A stretch of 64,000 nt of DNA from Rhynchonema sp. JSB1_4 (lineage: Eukaryota; Nematoda; Chromadorea; Monhysterida; Xyalidae): NCBI GenBank assembly GCA_030248065.1, contig JASAMV010005196.1, positions 1 to 64,000 of the forward strand. Reading direction: 5' to 3'. The position numbers and the translations under genes were made by a program. The notes beneath the pieces were generated by a model. The model made no database searches, was not told the origin of the DNA, and worked only from the letters and a program-made list of their open reading frames with translations. This document shows, piece after piece, positions 11,675-25,905 of this stretch. Numbering within the stretch: position 1 is the first letter of the stretch; every line of letters starts with the position of its first letter.

Positions 11675-11819
11675 TCATTCAAAATGCTCATAAAACAACG
11701 CCTCGGAGGAGCAGAAATCACAGCTTAAAGACGCTTGTTCACGATTATACAAGAACGATCGTGATGATGATTTGTTCGTACCCTCCAAGCACGGTAAATC
11801 TATAGGCACGCTGGACTCA
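11675..11819 (-). other. Terminal-exon-like segment homologous to the last exon of the membrane-protein gene
   Basis: After an acceptor TTTTTCAATTCAG the phase-2 frame reads E-SSVPIDLPCLEGTN, matching EPSVPITLPWLQNSN in the exon at 4425-4353 at about half the positions; both then run into serine-rich SS..SF. Phase and downstream AATAAA are also shared. It lies between the potassium channel gene and the membrane-protein gene, with no upstream exons found in the 600 bases available. It may be a tandem-duplication remnant or an alternative 3' exon of a neighbour. Confidence 0.45.
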
Positions 11820-12309
11820 CTGAATTGAAAAATGGTAACCTGACAATGAACCAACAAAGAGACAGCTGACTAACGCTGCGTGTTTGCTTGGCGTGTCGGT
11901 CGGCCTTGGGTGCTCGCCTTTTTTACATTTGACCACTGATGAAGAAACTTACAGCTTGCTTCATGCACGCATGCACAGGATTTTGGTCACCAGCAGCTTG
12001 GATCTATATTGAAGCAAGTCTTAATTCCTTCGTCTGAAACGACGTTAGTATAGTTTTAGAATCAGGTTCAAATCCTGAACGTGTAGACTGCTAAATGCTC
12101 GCATTGTACAAATTTTAAAATCGATCGTCGTGAGCCGAGTCCGTTGACCGATTCTGACAAGTCTGCTCATATGAGTTTAAGTCTGTATTGTAGATAACGC
12201 GAAAAAAAGTTTGGTTGGAGTAGTTGAAAGTTTGCGGTTGCTTTCAGGGATGTAGTCCAAGTCCGAGTGAAAGCTTTTGAGATATGATTGTGCAAATAGA
12301 TTTCTAATA

Positions 12310-12315
12310 TTTATT
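12310..12315 (-). terminator. Polyadenylation signal AATAAA of the K+ channel gene
   Basis: AATAAA on the minus strand about 130 bases after the channel stop codon. Confidence 0.5.
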
Positions 12316-12446
12316 GCGCCTTGCCTTTACACTACAGAATTGCGCAGTGTGGAAGTTCCGAACATGATCTTTTGCCAGAAAGACAAAATGAGATTAATAA
12401 ATTCACACAGATCAGCCATATATCAGGAATTTTGTGCTTGGTGACA

Positions 12447-15400
12447 TCAATTTTTTCCCTCCAGGTCCAACACTTCCACATCGTCCTTCGCAGTCGTGTC
12501 GTCTTCGGTCTCACCCTCTTCCTCTTCTTCCTCGTCACCGCCCTGACAAATGAACAATATTCAGCTTTGAACTGATGTCTAGAATCAATTCCATGCGAGT
12601 TTCAGGCTTAAATTATTTACTGGCCCCTTATCCCACAGTTAACGTATACAGTCCGTGACGAATTATGTGGCCACTTTGCAATGGTGTGCGCGGCGCGCGC
12701 GCCAGGTGTTGTGCATACTGTATAAGCATATTGCGGTCAGCTTGATTTGTGGTTTCTGCACAGAGCAAATGGCGCGCGCGCCTCGCGCGTTTCTTTTCAG
12801 TTTTCTTTTCTTTTCGGTTCAATTTTTAGTTATATCGGTGCGGTTCAAATCTGCCTTAGTGATGTGATCAAGGGGGGATCCAGGCGGGCACATTGGCCAT
12901 GGCCCCCTTTGGTCCATTTGGCCCCTGAAGCGGCACTATTTCGGACGGAAGAAGCGTGTGATACGCCATTTTCAATGAAATTTGGCTTTCGCGCGCGTAA
13001 AAGATGCCAAAAAGTCGCACGTGGCACTCTTGGAACAGGCACGGTAGATAAAAATGCCATTTTGACCCCTTGGCCAAAAGCTGGATCCGCCCACTGGACG
13101 TGACTTTTTAAAAAGTGAAGATGAGATACTGTAAATGCAGATATTTCGAGGAACTTTTTTGTCCGGCAAACTTTGTAGTGATTAGTGCCAGCAGTAAATC
13201 ACAAAATACCATTTATCAAGCACCCGAGACAGAACCGATCACCGAGTTTGCTGCTGCCGTGTATTGTTCAGGTGTATCAGCTGTTCAGAGCGGAGCGCAA
13301 AGCTTGTTTTCGAATAATCATTCAACACTAGCGAACACATGAAATGAAACATCGTCCAATCAATGGGTAGTGACTTACACCAAACGCTTCGCCAATTAGG
13401 TCAATGCCCATGGCCAACACGGCCAGTCCGACCATGACGTAAAATGCGGTGAATGCCAACAACATCTGCCCGCCAAACGTGTTCACATTGGACATGCCCG
13501 GCACCATGTCGCCAAAACCCAACGTCGTCAGCGTGATAATGCTGCAATGGGGTGCGTTGGGACTGCCGCTTTCTTCTGCGATTATTTTCAGCGTTGCAAT
13601 TTTTATTCATAGTTGCACCAGCAGTTGTCATGTTCGTAAACGCAGCAACATTATGGGAGTTCAATAAATTTAGTTCCCCGAGATTTCAGGCTCAGGAGGA
13701 ATGTCCTTGGCTGGGGCCAAAGCCAAGTATCGGGTCTGGATTGGTCAGATTCCTAAGACAAGAAACAGGGTTTGATCATCTGCTCCAGAAAAGTCACAGG
13801 CGAGTCATACAGCGCAAGCAAAGCACCAATACCTCATCAGTGTGACCCAACTAACCAACAGTAGAATGCATTGACCACACTCCACCCGTCCTCAAACAAA
13901 TGGAACACGATTGTGCCGGCGAACAGATAAGCGACCACAATGAACAACACCAACAGCGTGGGAGGGTTCATTTCGTCATCCTTGTCACTCACTGGGCCTG
14001 TGTCATCGACAACCAGGTCGGGCTCCGGGATCGCGTCCGTCTCGTCACCGCCCAGACCTTTGATTATCTGCAAACGCTATTCCTGCTTGGGATGAAATGC
14101 GTGGCAGCAAGTACATACAGTACTTCTGCCCATTTCAACTTTGTTTGCACCGACAGACTGGCGGAGCACCAGAAAATCATGAGCGCGAATCTTCTTCAAG
14201 CTTGGTGAGCGGGTCGCAGATCTGCTCTCGTTGAATGAATAGAGAATCAAGGGATGAGCTCGAAACATGAATTTTGACGAGAGTACAACTTCGTGTATCA
14301 GCAGGTCGTCAGGAAAATATTTTACGCTAGTCGAAATGAGTGGCATCAGGAAGTCTCGAAATATCTAAAATTCAAAAAAATTCACGAGGCCAAGCTGCAT
14401 GTGGATTCGAATGCGGCCGACCATCAAGTGTGGTAATGGTCAAATTAAAAGAAGACAACTGGAACTGGTTACAATGCTTGTCACAAATCCACAACGACAC
14501 GCTTGACAACTACGGTGAAATGCTCGGCTCTCGGTACTTGCGTCAAGTCAATCAAGGCTGTGGGAAAATAAAGAAATATCGTTCTTACATCATTGGCCTC
14601 AGCCACATTCGGGTCCTTGTACTCCTCCTTCATCAGTCCGGCCTCGTCAAACGCCTCGGCCCTCAACTGTTGTTCTTTCTCATCGATTCGTCTCGTTTTG
14701 CGACGCCGCGACCCGCACCACACACAACAACCCTGCGAATATTGGTGGCTATTTGGAATTTAGTTATATTTTCGTTCTGACTGCAAGATGGTGTTGGTCT
14801 AGAAGGCCAAGGTCACGTGACTTCTTGCATTGAGATTTACTGAGGCCACTTGGGTGGGTCAACCAGCTCAAACGCTGTTCCGAAGGAACTCGAGTAAAAA
14901 GATTCTTTAGGGTCGAAATTTATCGACATTGGTCAATCTAGAACAAGAAAAAACTCAACATGGCCGGGCGACCAAGGCAGGACGGGACCGGGCCAAGCCT
15001 CTCGTCCACTCGACTAATATAACGAAATCACGATTTTGAGCTGATCGTCGATCCCATTTATGAGACAGCCAGTAAAATCGCTTGAGTTTGCACCTTGTTA
15101 TACATGAGTGTTATCGATTTCGACACGGCGCCACCGATTTTGATGAGAAAGATTGACGTCAGAGGGATGGCGAACACCGAGTACAGAATGCAGACCAGTC
15201 GTCCGACCTCGCTGATAGGGGCCACGTGACCGTAACCTGATGCATAGGAATGCACTTCAATCAGAAAAAAACAAGATATTATCTGCCGTGGTATGAGGAA
15301 CACTTGTCTCCAGTCAAATCGTCTTCCAGTATCAAAGTTTATGATTATCTGGTTTAATTGATTTTGTCTTTTCCGCGTGATCTTTTTGTGTTAAAGTGAT

Positions 15401-16741
15401 TGCAAGTTTTACTGAGCAACTAGGGTATAATTTAAACAACTAAAACAATAAAATAATGTTTGCAAGTGCAGATCAAACTTTTTCAAAAGGGTCACATGAC
15501 CAAGAACTTTCGATTCGACCTGCTAATCAAGATTGATTTCGATGCACAAGTCTTCAACAAGCGCGGCAGTGCGCTGGTGCCAAAACACTGCCGAGGTATG
15601 ACACCGACCAGATTGCATCGCATGCGTTGCTCACACTAACCAATTGTTGTGAGAATCGTTGCGGCGAACAATATCGAGCTAGGCAAACTCCACGAGTACT
15701 TTTCATCAGCTTCATCGTGCACTGTACCATCGTATCCGTCGGCTATGGCATCAATCAGCATCAATTGATAGCGATCCAGCACCTAACATGGAAAAGCACA
15801 CTGTTTGTAGCCAGAATGCGGAATTATGCATGTATAAGTCTGCCCTCTTGAGTAAAAGTGACGTGATTCGGGCGTGCCATTTTTTGCTGCTCTTTGAGGG
15901 TCGCGGGTATTGTGTCAGTCTAAGCATGATAACGAAAGCTGCAAAATGCAACCGCAATGTCTACATTTCGGTCAATGCAAAATTGCCCCCACTGCAAGCT
16001 TGGGAGCACAGCCGAACCAACTTTAGTGTACTCATCCACCGTCCACGTCCGATTGTGACCGTTGTCGAGCGCATAGTTCGTGATCGTCAGTATTTCGTGG
16101 TAGATTCGACGTCGTTCCTCCTGAAGCTCCAAGGAAAAGGTATTGTACCTACAAAATGGGCTATGGGAGTTCACAATTGGAAGACCGGTCCATGTTATTG
16201 TGAAGCAGTGAAATTTACAGGGACATGATCGATACGCGACATTTCGGTCACGGTGAAGAATATTCACCATATGTTTAAAAAATCGGAAGTTGGCGGTCAA
16301 CAGGGGCACAGAATTGTCGGTCACTGAACTTGATAGGGCGTTAGAAATAGTGTCACTGCTTGCACCATACCTCAATAGACATTGCTTTTAGGCGAACTTC
16401 GCCAGTTGCATTCTTTTCGCCCGGGAATTCAATGGCGCGAAACAGCAGCCCGCCGAGCACGATGTACCCAATGATGATCAGAACTAGACCCAACTCCGAA
16501 AACATGAACGTCATGCATTTGGCACCGAACGACTTCTTCTTCTTTTTCGGCGCTCCGTCGTCCTCAAAAATCTCCGCGACACCTGGATCGTCTTTGACGC
16601 CCTCTGAGTTTGAAGAGAGAATTTTGGAATTTTGGGTTGTTTTCTATCAAACTAGACACGCTAACTTTCGATCTTGCCCAAATCCGGTGTCATTTTATCA
16701 TTGCTGATTTTGGCATCCGCAACGGCTAGCTTGGCGGCCAT
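12447..16741 (-). CDS. Two-pore-domain potassium channel (TWK/K2P family)
   Basis: Exons 16741-16666, 16603-16371, 16120-16022, 15782-15641, 15236-15094, 14732-14589, 14067-13856, 13541-13379 and 12542-12447 join in phase to about 435 residues, a normal K2P length. The first transmembrane helix (LGLVLIIIGYIVLGGLLF) follows a short lysine-rich N terminus. The first selectivity filter is TTIGYGH, split by an intron after the first base of its glycine codon; the second is TTLGFGD. An NRT glycosylation site lies in the extracellular cap. The loop between helices 2 and 3 starts GCCVWCGSRRRK, a plausible palmitoylated membrane edge, and is long and charged. The C-terminal tail is strongly acidic. 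The protein should set background K+ conductance in excitable cells. The last small exon is the least certain. Confidence 0.88.
12871..13097. repeat. Short inverted-repeat element in a K+ channel intron (GGATCC..CGCCC ends)
   Basis: GGGGGGATCCAGGCGGGCAC at the left and AGCTGGATCCGCCCACTGG at the right are roughly inverted. The right terminus recurs at about 48440 (AAGCTGGATCCACCACTG), so it is likely a dispersed MITE end. Duplication of the target was not established. Confidence 0.45.
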
Positions 16742-18050
16742 GTTGAACTAGATCGTCTTCGCCTTTAATATGATTCGGCGATGTTAGCGAAAACAAAAAC
16801 CAACACTGAATATAACTCCTGTCTTCAAACAGTAAGATGTAAAAAACATGTGTATGTGCGATGAAAGTCAATTTCTGTGGATTAGTGCACGCTTCACCAG
16901 TTTGTTGCTAAGTGGCCAAGAGGGCAACAATTACCAGCACCGAACTACTGAAAGCGTGGTCACGACGAAGTACATAGCACACAGTTGCTTGTATGTAGCA
17001 AGTTGTTGTCAGGTTTCAGGGATTGACATTCAATTTCCGTGTTGTGCTCCCCCAAGTCCCGCAACCATCAACCGGCGGTGGAGGTGAGCCGAACCGAAGT
17101 AAAACAGCTGGACACTTGTTGACTGGTCACTAAGTGTCCTATACACAGCGGTGTTTATTTACACCAAACACACAGGCAAGCTAACACGTTATCAACATAC
17201 AACAAGTGGTATGAACCACGCTGCGTATAAGACACTTGTTGCATGTGTTGCCAAAAAGGTCACTTATTCTCATGCAGTCAACAAGTGTAAACCTCAACTT
17301 TTTTTTGACGCTCTCGCAAAAGCCTAACTTTTATGTTCCAACGCAGCGTGGTTTATACCATTTGTTGACTGTTGCTAAAAATGTCATGAATACCAAAAAA
17401 ATACCATTTATGATAAAAATAACAAGTGGAATTTTGGTAAAATTTTTTAACCGTCGACAAGTGTCCGTCCACACACGCGAGCCGAACTCGCCGATGCAAA
17501 AATTCTCTTTGATTTCTTTTTGCGAAGGCGAATCTTTGATTTTGGTTGTGGCGTGTCCCTTGTGTGCAGGGCACCGTAAAAAACCCAAATAGAAGGGACT
17601 TTATTAATCACAGACCCCATTTTGGGGCGGCTCTATTCCGGGGAGGGCTCTATTCCGGAGACTCTATTTATGTTTTTGGGTAAACCAAAACAAACCAAAC
17701 CAAAAATGCATGCAAAAGCAAACATATTTCTTCAGGTCATCCCATCCGATAACGGGCCACGTTCCTCTTGTTCGTGTGAAACTTACCTTTGTGGTTGGTG
17801 TTTTCGAGGCGCTGGTGATTGCCGTTCTCCATTTGTCGACCAATTTTGGCTTGTCTCGAAATTGACTGGACATTGACATGGTTTGTTTGTACATGTTCAT
17901 GTGATCATGTGCATATGTTGCCGCAAACATAATTCGCCAATGGTGGGATGGTGGATGCTGATGGCACATGACAGTGGTGGTTCCTTTTGGACTTTGGTCC
18001 AGCTAGCAAGCATGTATTTCAACTCATTTGAAACAAATAGATGAGGGTAC
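16742..18050. other. Mostly non-coding; inverted repeats and a partial MITE
   Basis: Around 17190-17370 the word AACAAGTGGTATGAACCACG recurs in inverted form (CGTGGTTTATACCATTTGTT), so a foldback element sits there; a minus-strand frame with a hydrophobic stretch overlaps it. At 17587-17680 a partial copy of the GGGGGGCTCTATT element is seen. One exon-like segment (17787-17879) is listed separately. Confidence 0.45.
17787..17879 (-). other. Candidate first coding exon ending at a GTAAGT donor
   Basis: A minus-strand frame of 31 codons starts MSMSSQFRDKPKLVDKW and ends TPTTK immediately before GTAAGTTTC, a strong donor. I could not find a downstream exon that joins in phase; the channel gene begins with its own ATG preceded by an in-frame stop. 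It may be an alternative 5' exon or chance. Confidence 0.25.
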
Positions 18051-18063
18051 CTTACCTTGCCAG

Positions 18064-18464
18064 CAGTGTAGTTCCTGGTCCGGAGGGGGAACAGACGTAC
18101 CCTCCACTATTTTCGGAGGGGGAACAGACGTACCTACCTGGGGGGGGAAGGGGGGGGGAAGTCCCAATTTGGGGGGGGGACGGAAAAAAGTCATTTTTTG
18201 AGGTCGAAAAATTGGACTATTTTTGCCTTCTTTTGCGAAAAATCTCCTATAAAAAGGGTATTTTGGCGTTTTTTGGAGGTTTCACCTAAAGTTTACCTAT
18301 TTTTGGCCTAAAAATGCCTATTTTAGGCCTAAATTTGCCCATTTTAGGAAAAAATTGGGGGAGCAGACGTACCCGGAGGGGGAACAGTGGGGCAGGCGTA
18401 CCTCGGAGGGGGAACAGACGTAGCCGAGGGGGGTCCCCCCCCTCCCCCCCCAGGAACTACACTG
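18064..18464. mobile_element. hAT-type MITE, GGTACGTCTGTTCCCC tag family, copy 2
   Basis: CAGTGTAGTTCCTGG and CAGGAACTACACTG bound 401 bp with the perfect duplication CTTGCCAG at 18056-18063 and 18465-18472. It is a close inverted-orientation copy of the element at 1689-2088. The duplication covers the first three bases (CAG) of the neighbouring element, so it inserted exactly across that element's left end. Confidence 0.93.
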
Positions 18465-18580
18465 CTTGCCAGTGTAGTTCCCCCAAGGTATACCAACCGC
18501 CGCGACCGGCGACCAAGGTACACCAGTACACCAGTGACCAGTGCTGTGGCCACTTTTGCGGGGCGGGTGGGTATGGGTAC

Positions 18581-19010
18581 CAGTGCTGTGGCTGGGGGGG
18601 GGTCCCCCCAATGGTACCCTACCCGCCCCGGCCTGGTACGCTACCCCCCTACCCGCCCCGCTCTTGTACCCTACCCCCCTACCCGCCCCGCCCTGGTACC
18701 CTACCCGCCCCGATTTTTACCCCCAAAATGCCCATTTTTCGGTCAAAAATGCCCAAATTTCGACCGAAAACCCTAAAAAGTGCAAAAAATCTCGCGCTGC
18801 GCGCGATATATGCACTTTTTAGTACATAAAAACAGGCACCCGAAAAAACTTGTGTTGTACCCTACCCGCCCCGAAAAATCTTCCCCCCCTCCCCCCCCCC
18901 CAAACCGGATTTCCCCCCCCCCCAAAATCCCAGGTACACTACCCCCCTACCCGCCCCGATTTTTTCCACCTATGTACCCTACCCGCCCCGCAAAAGTAGC
19001 CACAGCACTG
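18581..19010. mobile_element. hAT-type MITE, CAGTGCTGTGGC family, complete copy
   Basis: CAGTGCTGTGGC and GCCACAGCACTG bound 430 bp. The perfect duplication ATGGGTAC lies at 18573-18580 and 19011-19018. Tag units ACCCTACCCGCCCCG are repeated several times on both sides of the core, which carries the GC palindrome near 18790-18806. Confidence 0.92.
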
Positions 19011-19056
19011 ATGGGTACACAGGTGGAAAAATCCGGGGCGGGTGGGGGTGGGGGTA

Positions 19057-19478
19057 CCGTATTGTCGGAAATAGAACCCCCCCCATTAATTGACCCCCCA
19101 TTAATTGAACCCCCTAAATGGCTCGAAATCAAAAATAGAACCCCCCATTAATTGACCCCCCATTAATAGAACCCCACCCCAACCTTCACCGTACCACAGA
19201 TTAGTGGCATGGTAGGGCTGTGTTGTTGTGTCAAACGTTGTTTAAGCTTGCGTACGCAACAGAATACAGCTTTTTAAGCATAATTGCCGCTGTTAAAGTT
19301 TGAAAATACCGAAAACAAGCCATTTTTAGGGGCATTATTAACAATGATTTTTTTCGTCGGGGGGCCAAATGAAAAATATAACCCCCCCAATAATTGACCC
19401 CCCCCCCATAAATTGAACCCCCCCAAAATGACCCCAGTGAAAAAATAGACCCCCCGGGTTCTATTTCCGACAATACGG
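19057..19478. mobile_element. Tc1/mariner-type MITE, CCGTATTGTCGGAAATAGAA family, copy 1
   Basis: Perfect terminal inverted repeats CCGTATTGTCGGAAATAGAA and the complement are flanked by TA on each side (19055-19056, 19479-19480). Subterminal units AATTGACCCCCC and AATAGAACCCC repeat inside. The TA duplication fits the Tc1/mariner superfamily; no transposase. Confidence 0.85.
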
Positions 19479-19771
19479 TAGTGTACCTGGAATCTTGGGA
19501 GGGGAATCCGGGGTTTGGGGGGGGGGGGAAGATTTTTCGGGGCGGGTAGGGTACAATACAAGTTTTTTTGGATGCCCATTTTTATATGCTATAAAGTGCA
19601 TATAGTGCGATTTTTTGCACTTTTAAAGGCTTTCGGTCGAAATTTGGTCATTTCTGACCGAAAAATGTGCATTTTGAGGGCAAAAATCGGGGCGGGTAGG
19701 GGGTAGGGTACCGGAGCGGGGCGGGTAGGGTGTATTGTACCAGGGTGGGGCGGGTAGGGTACCATTGGGGG

Positions 19772-20149
19772 CAGTGTAGTTCCTGGTCCGGAGGGGGAGA
19801 TAGCGGACCCCCCGTTTTTTTTCGGAGGGGGAGATAGTGTATCCCCGAGGGGGGGAAGGGGGGAAGACCCAAATTCGGGAAAAAGTCACTTTTTGAGGTG
19901 GAAAATTTGACCCATTTTTGCCCGTTTTTGGAAAAAATTCTTCATAAAAAGAGTATTTTGGCGACTTTTGAGAACATTGACCTGAAAATCACACATTTTA
20001 AGCCTAAAAATGCCGATTTTAGGCCTAAAAATGGCCATTTTAGGCAAAAATTGGGGGAGATAGTGTACCCGGAGGGGGGGATAGTGTACCACCCGAGGGG
20101 GAGATAGCGTACCCGAGGGGGGACCCCCCTCCCCCCAGGAACTACACTG
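19772..20149. mobile_element. hAT-type MITE, GTACACTATCTCCCCC tag family
   Basis: CAGTGTAGTTCCTGG and CCAGGAACTACACTG bound 378 bp; the duplication ATTGGGGG is perfect at 19764-19771 and 20150-20157. The core is clearly related to the cores at 1689-2088 and 42110-42950, but the tag is different. Confidence 0.92.
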
Positions 20150-20532
20150 ATTGGGGGGACCCCCTCCCTCCTTCCAGCCACAGCACTGCAGTACACTACC
20201 CGCCTCGCCTAAAATAAGCATTCAGGCCTAAAATTGGCATTTGTAGACCTAAATGGGTGATTTTTAGGTCAATGATCAAAGTTGTCAAAAGTCGCCAAAA
20301 TACCCTTTTTATTGAGAATTTTTTCCAAAAAGGGGCAAAAATTGGTCAAATTTTCTTCCTCAAAAAGTGACTTTTTCCTGAATTTGGGTCTTCCCCCCCC
20401 CTTCCCCCCAGGGAGGTACACTAACCGCCGCACGAAAAAAAGGGGTCGGTACACCAACCGCCGCGCCGGCCAGGAACTACACTGTACCATGCCTTGTTGA
20501 AGTATGGCCGAACACGAACTTGTGGCGGCAAG

Positions 20533-20836
20533 CACTGGAGTGGTGTAGCTTGGGGGGAGCCCCACCAGGTACAGTAGGTAGGTCGACGCTCCATCCCGGT
20601 ACAGTGGGTAGGTCGCCGCCCCCGGCTGGAACAGTAGGTTGCGATTTTTGGCTCAAAACGGTATAAAATCGGTGTTTTTCACTCCAAATAAGTAAAAAAA
20701 TCGCGCGCTGCGCGCGAAATTAGCGGTTTGGAGCACATTTTCATCAATATTTAAGCCTGAAAAATTTTGTTCCCCCGGCCGGTACAGTAGGTAGGTTGCC
20801 GCCCCGTCTGGGTAGCCATAGTCACACCCACCACTG
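20533..20836. mobile_element. hAT-type MITE, GGTACAGTAGGTAGGT tag family, copy 1
   Basis: A 304-bp element lies between perfect 8-bp duplications GCGGCAAG (20525-20532, 20837-20844). The right terminus is CACCCACCACTG; the left one is diverged. The core has the GC palindrome at about 20701-20717. The second copy is at 38498-38836. Confidence 0.87.
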
Positions 20837-22092
20837 GCGGCAAGTAGGCGTGGCTGCACTTGCATTGAAAATCGACTTAGTGAATGTATTGGTGATAAAA
20901 CAACGTTTAGAAATTAGAAGCGACAAACGTGTCCAAATCGAGGTACTTCAGAGCAAAATAACTGTTTTGCCCCATTTTTTGAGGGCCAAAATACACCGAA
21001 TTTTGACCGAAAAAAGACAAAGGGGCAGTCCTCCTCCAACTGAAGGTATGATGGGATGCGGTCTATCCATCCAAAAAAGCCTATGATGCTGCACCGCCAG
21101 TCGCCATCCTACCATCGGGGAATTATCGGCCACGGCCTGGGTCGAAAACGCCGAAAAGAGACGCCGAAAAACCCGGAAAATCGAAAACCCCAAAACATCA
21201 TGAACCTCAAAAAAGATAAAATTTATGAAAAACAATTTTATATGTTGGGAAAGGGTATTCATGTAGTTCGTGCACCGAAAAAGGGCACTGGTTCAGTTCG
21301 GGCTCAAGTTCATGTTATTCTAGTTTGTCGCCTCTTCCTGACCGGCTGTGAAGGCCTATGCCGTTGAACTTCAGTGGATGCACAAGAATACTTTTCATCC
21401 TTAGTCATTTTATATTTTTCGGGGTTTTTCTTTTTCGGGATTTTTTCAGGGTTTTTTGACGGCCACTTTTGTTCCCAGTGTTCAAACTTCTGGTCAAATT
21501 TTGCATTTACGTTGTAGTATCGTGCTGCTCACAGAAGCGAAGCAAACGTGAGGACAAATTCAACGTGCAGCATGCTAGTGTCTCAAAAATTTGTGTCAAT
21601 CTTATGCCTCTTTTTGCACTCTTGTGAAGATAGTAGAGACTAGTAAATATTAGATTGCATGTTTTCTGGAATTTCCTGAGATGAGAAAAAGTGAATTATC
21701 GCTCGCAACAGCGCTTGATTTATCGTTTCTTCTAGTTCTGTTGCTCTAAATCTGCGACAGAAACATTGGCCGACCAAACTGACGACGTAGTGTCTTTCGA
21801 AGAGCACGTGAGAATATATTTTTTGTGGCTTTTTTTCAATCTGTTTCACAAAGTTCTTTCGTGCACCCACTCACTGGTGCTTTTGTGGTGATGGACTCAC
21901 TTTTCAGGTTTCATAAGTTGCTAAATTCCTTGCTAAATTTTCACACACACGCACACATTCGTTGTCAATAAATGTCACTGCGTGTTTTCATTTCCAACAT
22001 GCGCACAAGGCAAAGGCACCAAGTTTCGACATTGATAAATCCGAGAGAATCGTAGTTTACTGGCAGATAATCAAACAGTGAAGAATTTTTAG

Positions 22093-25101
<3,009 letters not shown>

Positions 25102-25905
25102 TCAACAACGAATTTATAGTTGTTGTTTTTCAAAAATACTTTTTCCAATTTGTACCGGGAGTAGCCTTATATCGTCTGATGGTATTATCTACCTGCTCCA
25201 CCTAGGTTCTATTTAATCATTACAGGTGTCGTTTTTTATATTGTTTTTGTGTAATTTGCCTTATTTTCTGCAGCTATTTCATGTCTACTTAATTCTGCAT
25301 TTATTTATTTCTCGCATTGCATGACTACAGAAACGAATTGTTATTTAATTCCCATGTTTCACGCAGAAATGGGTTTCACAACGCTTCGCTCTTCTAGTCA
25401 CAAACATTGCCCGGGTGCGGCGCAGGGTACAAAAGGGGCAGTTTTGGTATTATAGTGGAAATAATGATACTTCATAATTTTGTGCTTGTTGGCACTAGTT
25501 AATGCACTAAGAATGGGTGTGTTTTTACTTATTTGAGCAAGTCTCATTCTCTTTTTTCTATCTCACTTTTTATCTTGGTGTCAGTCTGTTCGTTTAGTAT
25601 CATATTTATTGTAGTGATATGCATAGCAGTCAGTTTAACAAAGTTGTACGTTTTGTTCGGTAAAAGTTGGCCCGTCCAATACCCATGATCACAAGACGCA
25701 ATAAAGGTCAATTTCTATGCTTCACGTTGAACTTTGGTAACACACTTCAATTAGGTCATTATCAAGTTTGGCGAATGAAATTTAATTTTTCTGACGAATC
25801 TGTTGAAACATCACACACGTTCACGCCTGTCGTTCAACTTGGTTGATCAAGCAAGAACCTGTAAACTTGATAGGTACCCCATTCGCAACACACACAAGTG
25901 ATTAT
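25102..25905. other. Intergenic between convergent genes; nothing recognised
   Basis: AT-rich sequence, presumably including the adenylate kinase 3' untranslated region. No motif-bearing frame. Confidence 0.4.

Larger units (their letters stand above)
18532..20188. mobile_element. hAT-type element nested in the outer one, ACCCTACCCGCCCCG tag family
   Basis: The right end GCCACAGCACTG at 20188 is followed by CAGTACAC, which also stands at 18524-18531. The left terminus CAGTGCTGTGGC starts at 18539, leaving seven extra bases inside the duplication. Removing it restores the tag ...GTACAC-TACCCGCC of the host. It contains the elements at 18581-19010, 19057-19478 and 19772-20149. Confidence 0.65.
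18470..20484. mobile_element. Outer hAT-type element, GGTACACTAACCGCCGCG tag family
   Basis: It starts CAGTGTAGTTCC and ends CAGGAACTACACTG. Once the insertion at 18064-18464 is removed, the left flank reads TACCTTGC, against TACCATGC on the right (7 of 8). The tag GGTACACYAACCGCCGCG surrounds the core, which resumes after 20196. A related element is at 42110-42950. Three further elements are nested inside. Confidence 0.82.

Noticed and set aside
17331..17588. Minus-strand frame with a hydrophobic helix
   Set aside because: It overlaps an inverted repeat shared with 17190-17230, and its join to the exon at 17787-17879 has only a weak acceptor.
18314..18829. Long proline- and glycine-rich frames in the repeat stack
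   Set aside because: They are read-throughs of the tag repeats (CCCTACCCGCCCCG and similar) inside non-autonomous elements, with no conserved domain.
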